From contig OV121086.1 in the NCBI GenBank assembly GCA_921293015.1, positions 47,137,402-47,201,401 on the forward strand: a stretch of 64,000 nucleotides of DNA, written 5' to 3'. Source of the stretch: Phorcus lineatus (taxonomy: Eukaryota > Mollusca > Gastropoda > Trochida > Trochidae). Each line of letters begins with the position of its first letter. The stretch's first letter is position 1. The position numbers were made by a program, and so were the translations under genes. The notes under the pieces were generated by a model that was not told where the DNA came from, ran no database searches, and saw only the letters and a program-made list of their open reading frames with translations. This document shows, piece by piece, positions 1 to 13,076 of the stretch.

Positions 1-1291
1 TCTCTAACCACAGATTGCTATGCCAATTAAGACTGAGTGTAACTTTGATTAAGATATGTTTTTTTTATCTAAACATAAGTGTTCCATTACACTGTAAGAT
101 GTTTGTGGTACAATGTTATTATTCATAACACATGGCAATGTAACATTCATGATCTTAAAGCTTATTATTCTTATACTTCATCTAATCTTATACTTCATCT
201 ACCTTCTAAGGCTAAAAACAACCAATGTTATTTTTATAAAATCTGGTCTTGAAGATACATGTATGTAACTTTTTTAATCAAACTCTAGTTCACTCATTCT
301 GAGAGCGTTTAGAAGTTCAATCATTTTGAACAACTTTATCATGGCTCTGTGAGAATTGTTAACATCTTCACAACATGACTCTTAGTTCTGAACTTGTACT
401 TCTTTGGCCTAAGAGAAATTATTGTTAATGCTGATGTATTTGATCTCATTCTTTTTTTCGTGTTATTCCTTATTTAGATGTGTAAATGTCGATTTTTCTA
501 TTACTTTTGTAAATGTTTCAATATTTTGTAAGTCAACACTATACCCACACAGTTGTATTTCAGCAAGTCAAAGCAAAATCAGTTTTATGAAAAGTTGCTT
601 GTGTAACATCTTCTCTTTATTGAGAAATCTAATTGCTTGTCACTTATCACTTTAATTGCTTTGGTATTGGTTTTCATCTTTTATACCTTTTGATATGTTT
701 GTGTGTCAGCTTCTGAATTGTTGACAATCAAGTTCAAGATACCACCTCTCACTTAAAGCATGGAAGATCTTGATAAACAAGTGTTTCCCACTACCACACA
801 AACAAGCAGACATCTCACATATCAAATATGATGTTGAAAGTTCATAAACTTTAGATAAGTACAACACTAACATGAATCATAGCCTAATACGATTTTTTTT
901 AATGTTGTACACCTGGAAGACCACTTTACATATGTAGTACCAATATTCATGTGTTGATTGTTCCTTGTATACAGACTTTGTACATAAAAAAGTGAGAAAA
1001 AAAATAAAATAAAAATGTTTTTGCCACCAACATGGCAATGTACCCCACCTCTTCTCAATAAATTTGTAGGAGGCATGATGAGCATGATTTGTTGCCCTTG
1101 AAAATGTCTGCTGCAACACATTTCTATAAGAGCCAAGTTACCTCGCTTAAATTTTGCAAAAAACACATTTCGGAAAACCCGTAGTGATGGCTGTCACTAA
1201 ATTGAGACATTGGTTCAGCAGTTCAGATGATATTGCATTCATAAGTGTTATAAATGCAAATAAGTGCTGTAATGACCTTGAAAATAGGTTA

Positions 1292-1460
1292 AGGTGAAAC
1301 ATGCCAGCATCAGCTGGAACTAGCACACCATGGGTTGTTCTGTACTGAAATTTGGTGTAGGATTGCACCTGAACCTTACTGCATGAAGAAACTGTATGGT
1401 GGGATTTGTTTCCAGGACCTTTTGATCTGAGGCCGAATGCACTAACCACAGCATTCCCTG
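1292..1460 (-). mobile_element. Degenerate tRNA-derived SINE fragment
   Basis: The reverse complement follows the intact SINE at 6210-6523 in order: a GTGGTTAGTGCATTCGGC-like A-box region, a damaged B-box region, a CAGGTGCAATCCTACAC block, an ACCCATGGT..CTAGTTCCAGC block and a GGTTTCACC-like end. Many substitutions and no visible target duplications indicate an old copy lacking both termini. Confidence 0.7.
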
Positions 1461-4138
1461 TAGGCTACAAACAAAGTTTAAGTTTGAGATGGTCAAAGTG
1501 GTGTAGTGATCTGAAAATAATGTCACCAAAATTGACTGGTATCTATGTAAGCCCTAATGTAGGCTGTGACCAATTCTGAAGACTTAGGATGCAACAGTTC
1601 ATATTGCATAACAACATTGTGTGGACGGACGGAAGCTGGTGAATACAATGTCACATGATCCGCATTGTATTAGCATCTTTACAGGAGATCATGATGTTAA
1701 AATTTCATATTTATGGTGATTAACCAAAAAAAAAAGTTGAAGGAAACTCAAAGTTTCAAAATATCTTTGTTTTATGAAGATTATAGCTTGTAGATTTGGT
1801 TTTGACTGCCCTTAATATATAGGCCTCACAGGGTACTCATCTTTAAATATTCTGTTGCCTTTTTTTTCAACACCAATCATGGTGTTGATCTAAAATTGTA
1901 AGAATATCATCTCTGAAGGTGTGAGACAAAATGTATACATCTTTTGTCTAACCCCCAAAAATAAGGGTGTGGCAGGGTTTCATATGGTGCAGCATTGTTG
2001 CAAATAAAATAGGCTTACCATTTTTGAAAGATTTTAAAATGGACAATTGTCTCATATTGTTGTGGAAATGAGGATTCAAATGAGCCTGCACTTTACTAAC
2101 ACTGCATTGGGCTCACAGTAATTAGCGATAAGCATTTTGAAACCTGGTATCTTTATATCTATTGTGTGGATCTAAAATGGGGAGTCAGAAGATGGAGATA
2201 GTATGTTGGTGAGAGCTGCTATTTTCAAAATCTAAAAAATGCTTAGTTGTTTTAAAATGCATTTAGGGCTTAAAGAGAGTATTTTCACAAGATATATTAG
2301 AGAGCAAAGATAGAAGAGTTTGAGATATCAAAATATAGTTAGTCCCTAACTGTATTTTTTTTAAAAATCTGTTTTTCTATTTTTTATTATGATTTAAGAA
2401 ATATGATATGGTTTTATTGACTTTCTTCCAATTTTGTGTTCAGACTAAATTCTTGTATAATGCACTAAAACTAGACAATTTTGGCGATGTATTTCACTTT
2501 GAGAACAATACAAAGGTTAATAAGCTACAGAGCCCATGGCTCTATTTTAACCATTCCCATGGAATGTGGACTCTGAACACAGATCCATTTCTTAAGCAGA
2601 CCTCAAAATCCATGCATCATATCTTTCTGAAACTTTGTAAAAGCACCAATGACTGAAGTGATTTTTAAAAGATTTTGATGATTTTATGATTATAAAATCT
2701 TCTGATAATTCTTTTTAAACTCTTGTTCCCCCCAGAGAATTCATATTTATTTGACACTTTGAGACTTGAGACTTTGGCCAATACTGATCATTTATTTTGA
2801 TGATTTGTGTCTGTTAATAAACCAATTATTCAGTTAGCACACGTTGTTAATTACTATTATGATAAATGTTTACCAACCAAACATTTAAAAGCAAATTCAT
2901 CTAATATGACATTTGGTTTCCAGTAACATGGGAGGCTGAAAGCTTATCACTTCTCAATAGAATGACCCCATGCAGTTTTCACTGGATATTCCCCTTATTC
3001 AATACTACAGATAATGAAATTGAGTTTAAGGATATTTTACCCCCTTTAGAAAATATTTTTGGAATAAACTGATATATAATAGGTGAAATATAATCAATTG
3101 AAATATTTTTCAAAATGTGCTACAACACCTTTAAGTATTGACGTGAATTCAACTTCATGAAGATATCGCCTTAGTCTCAACACAGCCAGAACATAATCAA
3201 TAAACTTAGCAAAAGTAAACCCTAAAAGTTTTTGAGGTTATTCAAGCGTTTGTGAGGCTATTGGCATGGATATGAGATACTTTCTCCTCAAGCGTAATAA
3301 ATCAGCTGAACTCAGTGGTGTTTCTCGAGTGATGTCCACACCATCAGACAAATATCAAACCAGTCTGACAATCAGACATGGAATCTGCTTGTGATAGAAT
3401 GTGTGTATATGGTTTACTCATACTTCTGTTAGATGTTGTTTTTAATTGAATTCTGAATGGCCCCATAGGGAATCACTTAGCGAAGGACATCAATCTTCAA
3501 CATCAAAAGCGATCCTTTTATTAGAATATCTGATTCATCTTCATTGATCCTCCGTGAAAAATCCCTAAAGCATACTTTGGGCCAGAATCCAGAATTGAAG
3601 TCTTTATCGCTTTTCCACCAAGCCAAATCGATTTAAATCTTTTTCCTGTCTCATGCAATAGGTCATCCTGACATTAAAGCTTGAATCTAAAATAAAGATA
3701 TTATTTTCCTAATATTCCAAAATTCACTTGCTTCAAATTTGATTGATGGCTGTGTAAATTTAGACAGTGTTGACAGCAATGTGTGATATTGCTTGAGAGA
3801 ATACTTGTTATTCAAATTTCTATATTTTACATTTATGTGGAAGGTCATAAATCAATTTTGTTTCACATCTGTTATATATGTTTTATGTATGAATTATTTA
3901 ATTAAGTATCATATTTCAAAATGAGTGATGCAATGACTATAAGCAGAAGACTGTTTTTGTATCTGAATCTGCATTTTGCTGAAACTCCCTAACTCGGGAA
4001 CTCTATAAATAATACTTGTTAATTTCCTCCCAGAAACTTAGTGGTTTTTTGAAAGTGAATAAAAAATGTTTTTAACCTAATTGTAATGATTAATGTGATG
4101 GAAATCCTTTCTTCAATTCATATTCTTAAAAGCTAAAT

Positions 4139-4226
4139 TGTTTACTAAGAAAAGTTTGCCAAGCAATTAGATTGACTTAAAAACAGACCTGTTTATTAAG
4201 AAAAGGTTGCCAAGCAATTAGACTGG
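4139..4226. repeat. Two-copy tandem duplication, about 60-bp period
   Basis: Two adjacent blocks share GTTTACTAAGAAAAGTTTGC / GTTTATTAAGAAAAGGTTGC followed by CAAGCAATTAGA. A local duplication in intronic DNA with no further structure. Confidence 0.6.
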
Positions 4227-5630
4227 TATCATCGTTACCATGTTTTATATCTTCAATCAACTTTATAAGATTGATCACAATTCTATTCAATGATAAATTC
4301 TTGGATGAATCTCATTTGTAATAAAAAGATGAGATATGTTTTCATATCTTATATCAACATTAATCACAGAACGCTGGACTTGATTTCTATGGTTAACTTG
4401 AAAATATGATTACATTTTGTCAATAACAAAATCAAACTTTCCCTCACTGGCTCCTGAATACCTTTTAAAGGAATTATAGTTCTTTCAGCTGCAGTCACGA
4501 TGTTTCAAAAGGCGAGATGAAAGCAACATTCAGCCTAACCTCATCAACTAAATACTCATTGACAAATATTCTTGAATCAGTTACAGGCATTTACAAGGAT
4601 TTTTAAAGTAATCATTGTTATCGGAATTCAGTTTTCGATTTCCATGATTAAGGATTTGTGACTATTTCCAGCTTCTGTTCATGTCTGATTAACAGTTACA
4701 ATAATGACAGTAGAACTCGTACAGACCTGAGTGGTCTTAAGCTGTATTGCTGTTTGATTGAGATAGAGTCTAGCATTGGAGCATCTCATTGTTGCTGTTT
4801 AGCCCTGGATTGCTGAGAATTTATGACATTGAAATACATCCACTGATTATTGGATTGTCAAGAAGGGGATACTGGTATCTAATAGCTTTGCCAGATAAAC
4901 TAGGAGTGTTAAAAGAAATGGAGATATTTTGATTTTGGATGTGTGATGTTAATGGTCTCAAATTATATATCTATTGAAAGTTTTCTCTGTTATCATAAGG
5001 AAGATATCATTGCTGTTTACCATACATTTTAGGGATCTTTTTTATAAGTTTGTTCATCTGTGGAAAAAGCACTATTTGGTACAAATACCTGACATACTTG
5101 ATATCTTCTTTCTACCCTTGATCCACGCTAACAATTTTCCATGACATGAAATCCTAAGAAGAAAGAAAGACAACATTACAGATAAATGTTTTGCTTGTCT
5201 GAGAAATGAAAAATGAATAAAAATAAACTTTAATGTTAAGTAGTGCTGAGTCACTCAGGGCAAACAAAACTTAATATAATAACAGCAGAGACTGTGTTGG
5301 CGTGCTGGTAGTCTGTGTTGTTTTAAATATATATTTTTTTGATTAGGCCCAAGTTATCCAACATAAGTAACCTTTTCCAAATGGCTGGAAGCTATATAGT
5401 CTACTTAGTGTGACATACCTATTGGGCTTCTTTATATTACAAGGCCCTGAAATGAGCAAAAAAAGATGAGTTTCTTTGATGCTTTAAATGATATTTTACA
5501 AATTGATATTCTTCATGTATTATATTTGTAAATAAAAACACCTCAAATTGGACACTGTTTCCAATGACAAGGATAGATATTGACTTTGTCTTGAATTTTT
5601 TTGTATTATTGTGTTATTGGACTGTTCCAG

Positions 5631-5791
5631 ATCGACGGCCATCACATGGACATAACCATGATGAGAAGCTGTCACTGAATAAGATCCTGGATGTGATAAA
5701 GAAGGGAGACGCCCAGGAACTGAAGGAGATGAACAAGAAACTACAGCGCATGTTGGAGGAAACACTCACCAAGAACATGCATCTGCAGCAG
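5631..5791 (+). CDS. GRIPAP1: GRIPAP1 (GRASP-1) orthologue, penultimate coding exon
   Basis: Internal exon of a coiled-coil endosomal protein. A T-rich tract ends in AG at 5629-5630 and a consensus donor (CAG|GTAGGAAC) follows at 5792. The exon begins with two bases of a split codon and ends in phase 0. The peptide runs from RRPSHGHNH through KILDVIKKGD to EMNKKLQ, MLEETLTKNMHLQQ. From memory of the human protein, its C-terminal end has the same order of blocks (VKPGD, EMNKKLQ, MLEEQLTKNMHL) followed by a LSQEIVRLSK block, which here is in the next exon. In mammals GRASP-1 is a Rab4 effector that links early and recycling endosomes, binds GRIP1 and syntaxin 13, and supports AMPA-receptor recycling; the C-terminal coiled coil takes part in partner binding. 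That role in this animal is inferred. The LREMNKKLQ-type heptads support a coiled coil. Earlier exons are not visible between 1 and 5630. The donor region is reiterated downstream in the intron (see the 5765-6140 repeat). Confidence 0.87.
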
Positions 5792-6140
5792 GTAGGAACA
5801 TATTACAATAGGATAATTCGAATATTCAGCAGAAACAGGTAGGAACATAGTACTATAGAAACATTCAGTATATCACCAAAAAAATGCATCTGCTGCAGAT
5901 AGGGCCACAGTACAATAGAAACATGGGAATGTTCATAAGGAACATTCAGTTGTTCAGCAAGAACATGCATCTGCTGCAGGTAGAAACATAGTACAATAGG
6001 AAAGTTGGAATGTTCATCAGGAACATTTTAGTAGCTCACCAAGAACATGCACCTGCTGCAGATAGGGCTACAGTACAATAGAAACATGGGAATGTTCATC
6101 AGGATAATTCCGTTGCTCATCAAGAACATACATCAGCTTG
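5765..6140 (+). repeat. Tandem repeat (about 82 bp, ~4.5 copies) built from the exon/donor boundary
   Basis: The first unit is the real end of the exon (CACCAAGAACATGCATCTGC, then the donor). Diverged copies of that coding tail recur at about 5873, 5955, 6037 and 6117. Each is followed by a copy of the donor region and of an ACAGTACAATAGAAACATG / AATGTTCATCAGGA segment. The donor equivalents read CAG|GTAGGA (5839, partial copy), CAG|ATAGGG (about 5898), CAG|GTAGAA (5980) and CAG|ATAGGG (about 6061), so some keep GT and some have lost it. Confidence 0.85.
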
Positions 6141-6209
6141 TTGATAAAGTTATATATTATGTTTATCACTTTATTCATTACAAAATAAACTCTCATTTGT
6201 TATTATAAA

Positions 6210-6523
6210 GGGGCGGGATAGCGCAGTGGTTAGCGCGTTCGGCTTCGGATCAAGAGGTCCGTGGTTCGAATCCCGCCAGGGGCTCGGCAACTTTGTCTGC
6301 AGTAGAGAACTGTTCTACACGCAGTCAGGTTTGGGTGCAATGCTACACTGAGTTTCAGCGCAGTACCACCCATGGTTCGCTAGTTCCAGCCAATGCTCGC
6401 AGGTTTCACCGCAATGCATAGCCACTATGGTGTTGCGGGCTTTCTCCCTGCAATAATACTAGCAGCCGCGATATAAGTGAAATAATCTTGAAAGCGGCAT
6501 TAAACCCCAACTCACTCACTCAC
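6210..6523 (+). mobile_element. Full-length tRNA-derived SINE with target-site duplication
   Basis: A 314-bp element with a tRNA-like head: A box TAGCGCAGTGG at 6219-6229 and B box GGTTCGAATCC at 6263-6273, the two internal RNA polymerase III promoter boxes. It continues through a non-tRNA body (GTTTGGGTGCAATGC, CTAGTTCCAGCCAATGC, GGTTTCACCGCAATGCAT, GCTTTCTCCCTGC) and ends CCCAACTCACTCACTCAC. It is flanked by an exact 13-bp direct repeat TTGTTATTATAAA at 6197-6209 and 6524-6536, which fixes both ends. A SINE makes no protein and relies on a partner LINE for retrotransposition. Intact boxes and perfect duplications indicate a recent insertion. Confidence 0.93.
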
Positions 6524-8487
6524 TTGTTATTATAAACGTGTTCTGATGTCTTATACCTTCTAGCATAGCCCAAAATCACCTCTCCCCACCTCACTAATAC
6601 AATGTTTTGCACATATGAGACTGTACCAACTTATTTGTAATCCATGGTTTAGTGCTAACCGTTACTCAGAGGCTCTATCACAGTATATACTCACTTTGGT
6701 GTGACAGACTCTCCCTCTGCAAACTTTCAACAGAAATATTAGTTGAGAGCTATCAAGATCAGCAGTAAACATCAAATTACCCAACTTCATTTCCTCTGTG
6801 GAACTGCTTGAAGCTGCCGACAAATCTCTCTCTGACAGCCTGTGTTGAAGTTTACTGTGCATGACAGAAGTTGTGTGAATGATTGATGTGTTCTGTGTAT
6901 GATGGGAAATAAATGTAAGTGTGTAAAAAGTTTGCAAATGTCTGTCGTGAGTCAGTATCAACCAGGTGAACTGTATAATGAGTATAGGTCAATAAATAAG
7001 TTCAGCAATAGCTATATTTGCCATTTAAAAGCCAAGTTTCTGTGTCTTAACTTATTTCTAAATTAAAAATCATGTACTAGAAAATACCATTAGTCAATAT
7101 GTACAGGATTGTTTGATAAGTGTTTTTCTTTTAAAAATGGAATTAATGTCTTTCCTAATAAGTCTTATTAAACATTTGTCTAAATGTCAAGATTCAAATT
7201 TCATATTCTCAAGCCATATGAAAAATATTACAAACTATGTTTTTTGTTTTATGTGTTTTGTCTTTCACAGTAAGTGTTTAAATAGTTTATTTGTCTCATT
7301 GTTCATAATTCAATTCTTAGTAGGCATACAGTTAAGTCCAGATTTATTGTAACTATTTCATTATAATGCCCTTATTAATATTGAGTAATACATTTTTTTC
7401 TGTTTTGTCACATTTGTTCTTTTGAGTTAGTTTCTTTCAATACTTGTGGACTTGTGTGCCATTAGAATAATTTCTTTGTTTGGAAAATGTGTTTTTTGTC
7501 TTCAGTTTCATATAAAGTTGTATCATGAGGGAATGTTGCATCATGTTATATTTCATTTTGACAAAACCTTTTACTTCATTTGAAAGGAATGAAAGGAATG
7601 ACAATACGAAAGTTGCATTTCTTTGTTCCATGTGTGTTGTTCATTAGATGCTCCGCTTGTATTAGTAAAAGAAAAACGTAATCTTTTTTATTTATTATTT
7701 TTTTATTATTTTATTGTGTGCTAATTTTATTGACATTGAAAAGCTTATGTGAAATCTTTACTTTTGAAGACAAAGTAAAATATAATTGAAATTGTTAAAA
7801 AAAAATATGTTTTTTTTCTTTTTGTGCTTGTAGGAAATTATTTTCTGGTGTGGAAAAAGTTTCATATAAAATAATGTTTCTTGCCTTTCGTTTCACTAGC
7901 ATGAAAAACGTGATATTAAGACTGCTATGTTCAGACAACGTGGAAGGAAATGTTCGAATTTGAAATAAAAGTCAATAAAACCATAGGGTAGCATGCGTAG
8001 GCGGAGAGTTTGTTTATGACATCTTTGAAGAGATGGAAAACTATCGGAACACTCATTTGGAACTATCAAAGAATAGGGGATCATATTGATCAGCCTGTTA
8101 TGTGCGAGACTTTGAATCAATAATTAACCGAATTTTCATGTTGGAGTTTAAATAGGAACATCTGCTCTTTTCACTGATGTCTTCTGTCAATAGAAATCAT
8201 GAACCTAGTCCTATAGAGGTATTTGCAAAGTAGTTACTGTAGTAGTTACTTAATTATGTGGACATTCTCATTCAGAAAGTAATGATTATGAGGTGCAGAA
8301 GAAGTATGTCACATTTACCGAGGTTGAGCTGAAACCAAATAACTGTGTCCATTTAGATAAAGAAACTACGTGAAAATAAGCATATATAAACACTCAATTA
8401 ACGTACTAACACAGAACAAGTTTACTCAAAGAAACATTTGCATCCAGTTTTCATCAATATCTTGAATACACAGTGATAGAGTAGCTA

Positions 8488-9421
8488 GCAAAGTTCTCCA
8501 AACCCATTTCAAGGAATTAGATGAACACTTCTATATAAACACTTTCTCATGCCTGAATGAAATCAAAATAAAAAAGGAAAGTGGCAGTCTTCAATTTTGA
8601 GTATGAAAGCTGTGAATTGCCAGATATTGCCTGTGAGAAGAATCAATTGTTGTATGGACAAGAGCTCTCCATACTCGGTGCCCTGCTTCCAAGACAAGAT
8701 TTGCTCCCCAGGAAGTCTGGTCCGTGTCCAACAAGGAGAATCTCCTCGCATGACACAAAGAACTGTGATAGAGTCGGTCTGTCCCCTGGTCGATGTGTAG
8801 ACAAACAATGAGTTGCAGATAAGCATATCAGCCTGAAGACCATCCAACTCTGTTCTTACACACTACTCATAATTAGACCCTTGCTTGAATTGCTTGAACT
8901 TATTTACTGAGCCAATGACATGATAAGCTTTGATGGATCACTGCAAGATTTGCTGGATGTGTTTGATGTGGGACAAGAATCCATCGCCATTCATCTTATT
9001 GCCAGATAGTTGGAATTGAGAATATTGTCTCCATTCACCCTGCCCTTTGATAGCTTAATCTTGAGTTGGCCACAGCAACCAGAATAGATCAATCGATACA
9101 CATTTATTGGAATGGAAAATCAGGAGAAATCAGAAAAAGGTCATTGCTGTCAGATTTCTTCATGTTGTCTGATTGACTTGTCACACGGTTTCTCAACCAG
9201 AATCCAAATTCGGATTTCCCTGAGAGCGTGTGTACCTTTCTGAGACGGAACATGCCAAGAGGGAGAAGAAACTGTCATCTGCTGATACCTCTTCTTGTCA
9301 CCCATCTTCAGCTGTCAGCGCATCAATCACTGTCTATGACATTACATGGAGTGAAGATAAAAATGAAAATAAACTAGATTTTCATCAGTGCTGCAAAAGT
9401 TTCAACCCTTTCAAGTAATTG
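8488..9421 (+). repeat. Left member of a ~0.9-kb inverted repeat pair
   Basis: Reads as the near-identical reverse complement of 13077-13982, including a stretch around 8650-8850 with no visible difference. Flanking differences are scattered substitutions and small indels, for example an extra ~18 bp near 9385-9405. I see no transposase motif, terminal repeats or poly-A tail, so the class is unknown. Either two copies of one unclassified element or a local inverted duplication. Confidence 0.85.
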
Positions 9422-11988
9422 ACACATTAGCGGTCAACATGTCAAATAAAGCCGACGAAAGATGATGACAAAGTATAACAAGTTTTCGCATACTCTTTGA
9501 TATATATCCCCAGAAAGTTGAAGGTATTTTAGTTGAATGTCAGTGTATCATTTACAATACATCACCATTTCTTAATTAGGTATGTGTATCAGCATAATGG
9601 TATGAAAGTTAGATTTCTCATTATTTGCACATGGGACAAAGACAACACAGTTGCTCACCACATTACACTGACTTTTACATCTTAAGTACATATAACAAAA
9701 CTAAAAATGGTAAATAGTCATTGAAATTGATAAAAGTTGACTTATGTTGATTAATCAACTATTCATAAAATATATGAATATATATATGGACAGGACATAA
9801 GAGGCAACAATTCAATTTACGATCTCATGATACAATATCCACTTTTTATAAAACATGGTTTGTTTCCCTTTACTTCTTTGTTGTCTATAAACATGTTATC
9901 CAGTATGAAATTTATGTTATATCAAATTGCATTCAAAAGGTTATCGACACTTAAACTGATCTATCTACTTAATGGCCATGTATGATGATGAATTATTCAT
10001 TATTGCCATAAGCATGTGTTGTTGTTTGTTGAGGTTTCAAAGAGATAAAATTTACTTTTATGAACTTTTAGAGTTACATTTAGAAGTATGACCACAAGTA
10101 TGAGCAAGTGGCTCAGTATCTTTCTCTGCCGTAGTGAGCTGCATGTGATATGTACTCCACCCACCAAGGCATAGATTCAATGCCACATTGTTACACTGGT
10201 GATGCTTTACCCATGATTTGCACCTTAAAGAGCCACAGACTATCTGGATACAAATTTCAGCATTTGCCAAAAATTTATCCCATTGAAGGCTGATATACAC
10301 TTCATACACATATATGCAGTCTGTCTTGATATCAAATAGGCCAAAAAATCTAAATAGTTAGTAATGATGATTACCCAGTCAATATATATGTCATATGTTT
10401 TGTGGTCGATGGCAGCGCGCCCCATGTAAAGGAGATTGCAAAGAGATGATAGAAAAGAAAAACTACATAAAAAATGTTGGAGAATGTGGAGTTAATTGAT
10501 TATTGACATTATATAACATTTATTTCTTATGCTGCATGATTCTTAAAATTTAGAAAACTGTTTTCTTTGTCGATTGCTTATTATGATAAATGAGCTGTCA
10601 TAGAAAGCAAGACTGGGAAATCTGCACAAAGACATCTCATTCAGTTACGTGCACTATTGGTATGGGTAGGTGTGTTGGGAACATACTTACATAGACTTGT
10701 TATGATATAAAACTATCCCTCATATACCATAATGTAGATGAACTATTTATCTATCAATTGATATCATATGTATTTATTTTAGAAATAATGATGTATAAGA
10801 AACTAAAGCATACTTTGCGGCCCTTTAAATCTTGCTGGTTTCATCAAAATACATTTAAACAGCAGTGTAGACTTTCACCTCAATGCTCATGTGGTGAGAT
10901 GTAGTGAGGGGATCTTTTAAGATTGAAGTAAGTCAGTTCGTTTTGAAAATGTAGTGATGAATTTCAAAATATAAGCAGGAAAGTGAAATTAAGACTCCAA
11001 AACCTCATTATTTTACCTTGCCAATTCTTTATTTAAGTTTCAGAATTTTGGTAAACTAAGAAATAAAGTTGTCATAGTTTCAAGTAATTATTATTAGTTT
11101 CTTTTACAAGGGAATACACATTGAAGTTTGAACAGCGCAATGAATGCACATATTATGCATGTTGACTTAATTAAGTTAAATGTTTGCATATTTCAGATAT
11201 AATGCCAACACATTTTGATTTATTTCCCCTAAACATTCATTCAAACCAAATTTCCTTTGTTAATTGAAATGTCATATGTGAATATATATATATGAATTAA
11301 TATACATGTATGACATGCACTTGCTTCATTGGGCAACAGGGTTCAATGGAACTTTGTAATGTGAAGTTTTAGGAGGATTTTGGTGTAAAAGATTGTATCT
11401 GACTATAAAACCTGTCAACAGATGACTCCTAATGGAACTAGCAAACTTCTTTATCACAGGCAGGGAATAGTAAATCTTTTTGATGTTAGGGTCATTTGGG
11501 TACATTGGAACTCATATTGGATCATTTCTGAAAATTTAAGGCAATGACCGAGAAATCAGCTTAATTTAACACACTTAGATGTAATTCTGCATAGGAAGTC
11601 TTTGATTATGTTTGCTTTGCTTTGCATTCATCATCATCAAGTACATTCAGTGTTAGTTCATTTTGTTGTTCACTTTCAGTTTATGATCATTTTATTGAAG
11701 AGTGGGTTGTGGTTTTGACCAAAAGACACAGAGATGACTGTGAGTGTAGCCGTATGTGAATAGAGAAAAATAAATGAAGTATTTTGTTGAATCAGCAATA
11801 GCGTTTTCATTCTTGATGCTTTGTGTTCTTTGGACCCTTTTTACTCATACAAATTTTTAACAAGCTAATTGCTTTAACTCCTAGATTAATAGCACTAAGA
11901 TAGTGATTTATGGTGAACATAAAACATATTCCATTCTAGCATCCACTGCAATAGACTTCCAGCTCCATTGTTCAGGGTTGTTTGTTAT

Positions 11989-12040
11989 TTTCCAGCAAGT
12001 ACCTGCAGGTCTCATTACAATGCATAGAGGTAACAATGTC
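11989..12040 (+). mobile_element. Possible SINE scrap
   Basis: TTCCAGCAAGTACCTGCAGG followed by TCTCATTACAATGCATAG parallels the SINE body (TTCCAGCCAATGCTCGCAGG, TTTCACCGCAATGCATAG). Only about 50 bp is alignable by eye, so this is tentative. Confidence 0.4.
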
Positions 12041-12409
12041 ACAGACTTCACTCTGCAATTTGAAATAACCTTAATAGTAGTGTTGAAACCCGGAAATAAA
12101 GTTGAAAAGTATCTGGCCAAAATCTGTATATTTGTGGACTAAAGTTACTTTACAGCCTTGAACAATTTTTAGCACACTGTGGACAGTGAGATTATTCCAC
12201 TCACGGGGATACTTATATTAAAAGGTATATCTTTTTAAACAAAATTGTCATCAAAATCATCTTTAATCTATTAACTTGTTTTTTCCCTTAAAAAGTTTGC
12301 ATTCAAAGTTTGTAGAAACATTTAGCTAGTAAAAAGTACTCTCACAATCTCAAAATTTGACAGTTTATATGTGAAAAAAACTAAGAATGTTTTATTTTAA
12401 AAAACCAAC

Positions 12410-12735
12410 ACATAATCAAAATAATTATTCAGATAAAAAAAAATCTATATCCAAATATCTATACTTGTTGAATTGCGTTAAAAACAATTTAAAAAGGACA
12501 TCCTTTCAAAATAATTCGATAAGATAAATTGTTATTATGTAGACCCTGACAATCTAAGATGGTTTACAATTAACATAATCAAAATTATTATTCAGTTTTA
12601 AAAAATCTATATCTAAATTGCTACACTTGTTGAATTGCTTTAAAACAATTTAAAAAGGACATCTTTCCATAATATTTCGATAAGATAAGTTGTTATTATG
12701 AAGACCTTGACAATCTATGATGGTTTACAATTATA
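12410..12735. repeat. Two-copy tandem duplication, 163-bp period
   Basis: Units starting at 12410 and 12573 share ACATAATCAAAAT, CTTGTTGAATTGC, AACAATTTAAAAAGGACATC, TTCGATAAGATAA and GATGGTTTACAATTA in the same order, with about 10% differences. Confidence 0.85.
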
Positions 12736-13076
12736 ATCAATGTAATTATATATATGAAAGTAACTGATTCAGGGCAAATATTGTAGATACATTCACTAGT
12801 TAGGTAAACCAAATGAAAACAATTGTATTTGTTTCTTTTCATAAAAAGAGAAAACATAATATAATATTTATAAATAATATTTGAAAGGTTTCATAAAATA
12901 ATATTTGATGCCATTTATTTTGTTGACAAATGGCGGAGTCTTGTAAAGGAAATGTGAAACATATTGACAATTGCTCTTAAGTTTCTTGTGATATATTAAA
13001 CACGCAAACACAAGACTTGTTATTTTTCATATATGTATCATTCATCATCAAGTGAAATTTTGACCCCTAAGAATTC

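Larger units (their letters stand above)
1..5630 (+). other. Upstream intron of GRIPAP1 (inferred), mostly unique A+T-rich DNA
   Basis: The exon at 5631 needs an upstream donor in phase 1, and I see no exon resembling the preceding GRIPAP1 coiled coil in 1-5630, so this stretch is read as intron. It contains a decayed SINE (1292-1460) and a small tandem duplication (4139-4226). The rest shows no gene or recognisable element; open frames such as 2408-2656 have no family signature. Confidence 0.6.

Noticed and set aside
6210-6281. Possible functional tRNA gene
   Set aside because: The A and B boxes are present, but they form the head of a SINE with body, tail and target duplications.
8563-8847. 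94-codon minus frame (and 66-codon twin at 13623-13823)
   Set aside because: Shared only because the two inverted repeat arms are nearly identical; three frames are equally open and none matches a known family.
10058-10309. 83-codon minus frame with several cysteines
   Set aside because: No recognisable domain, and the stretch looks like a decayed repeat; not supportable as a gene.
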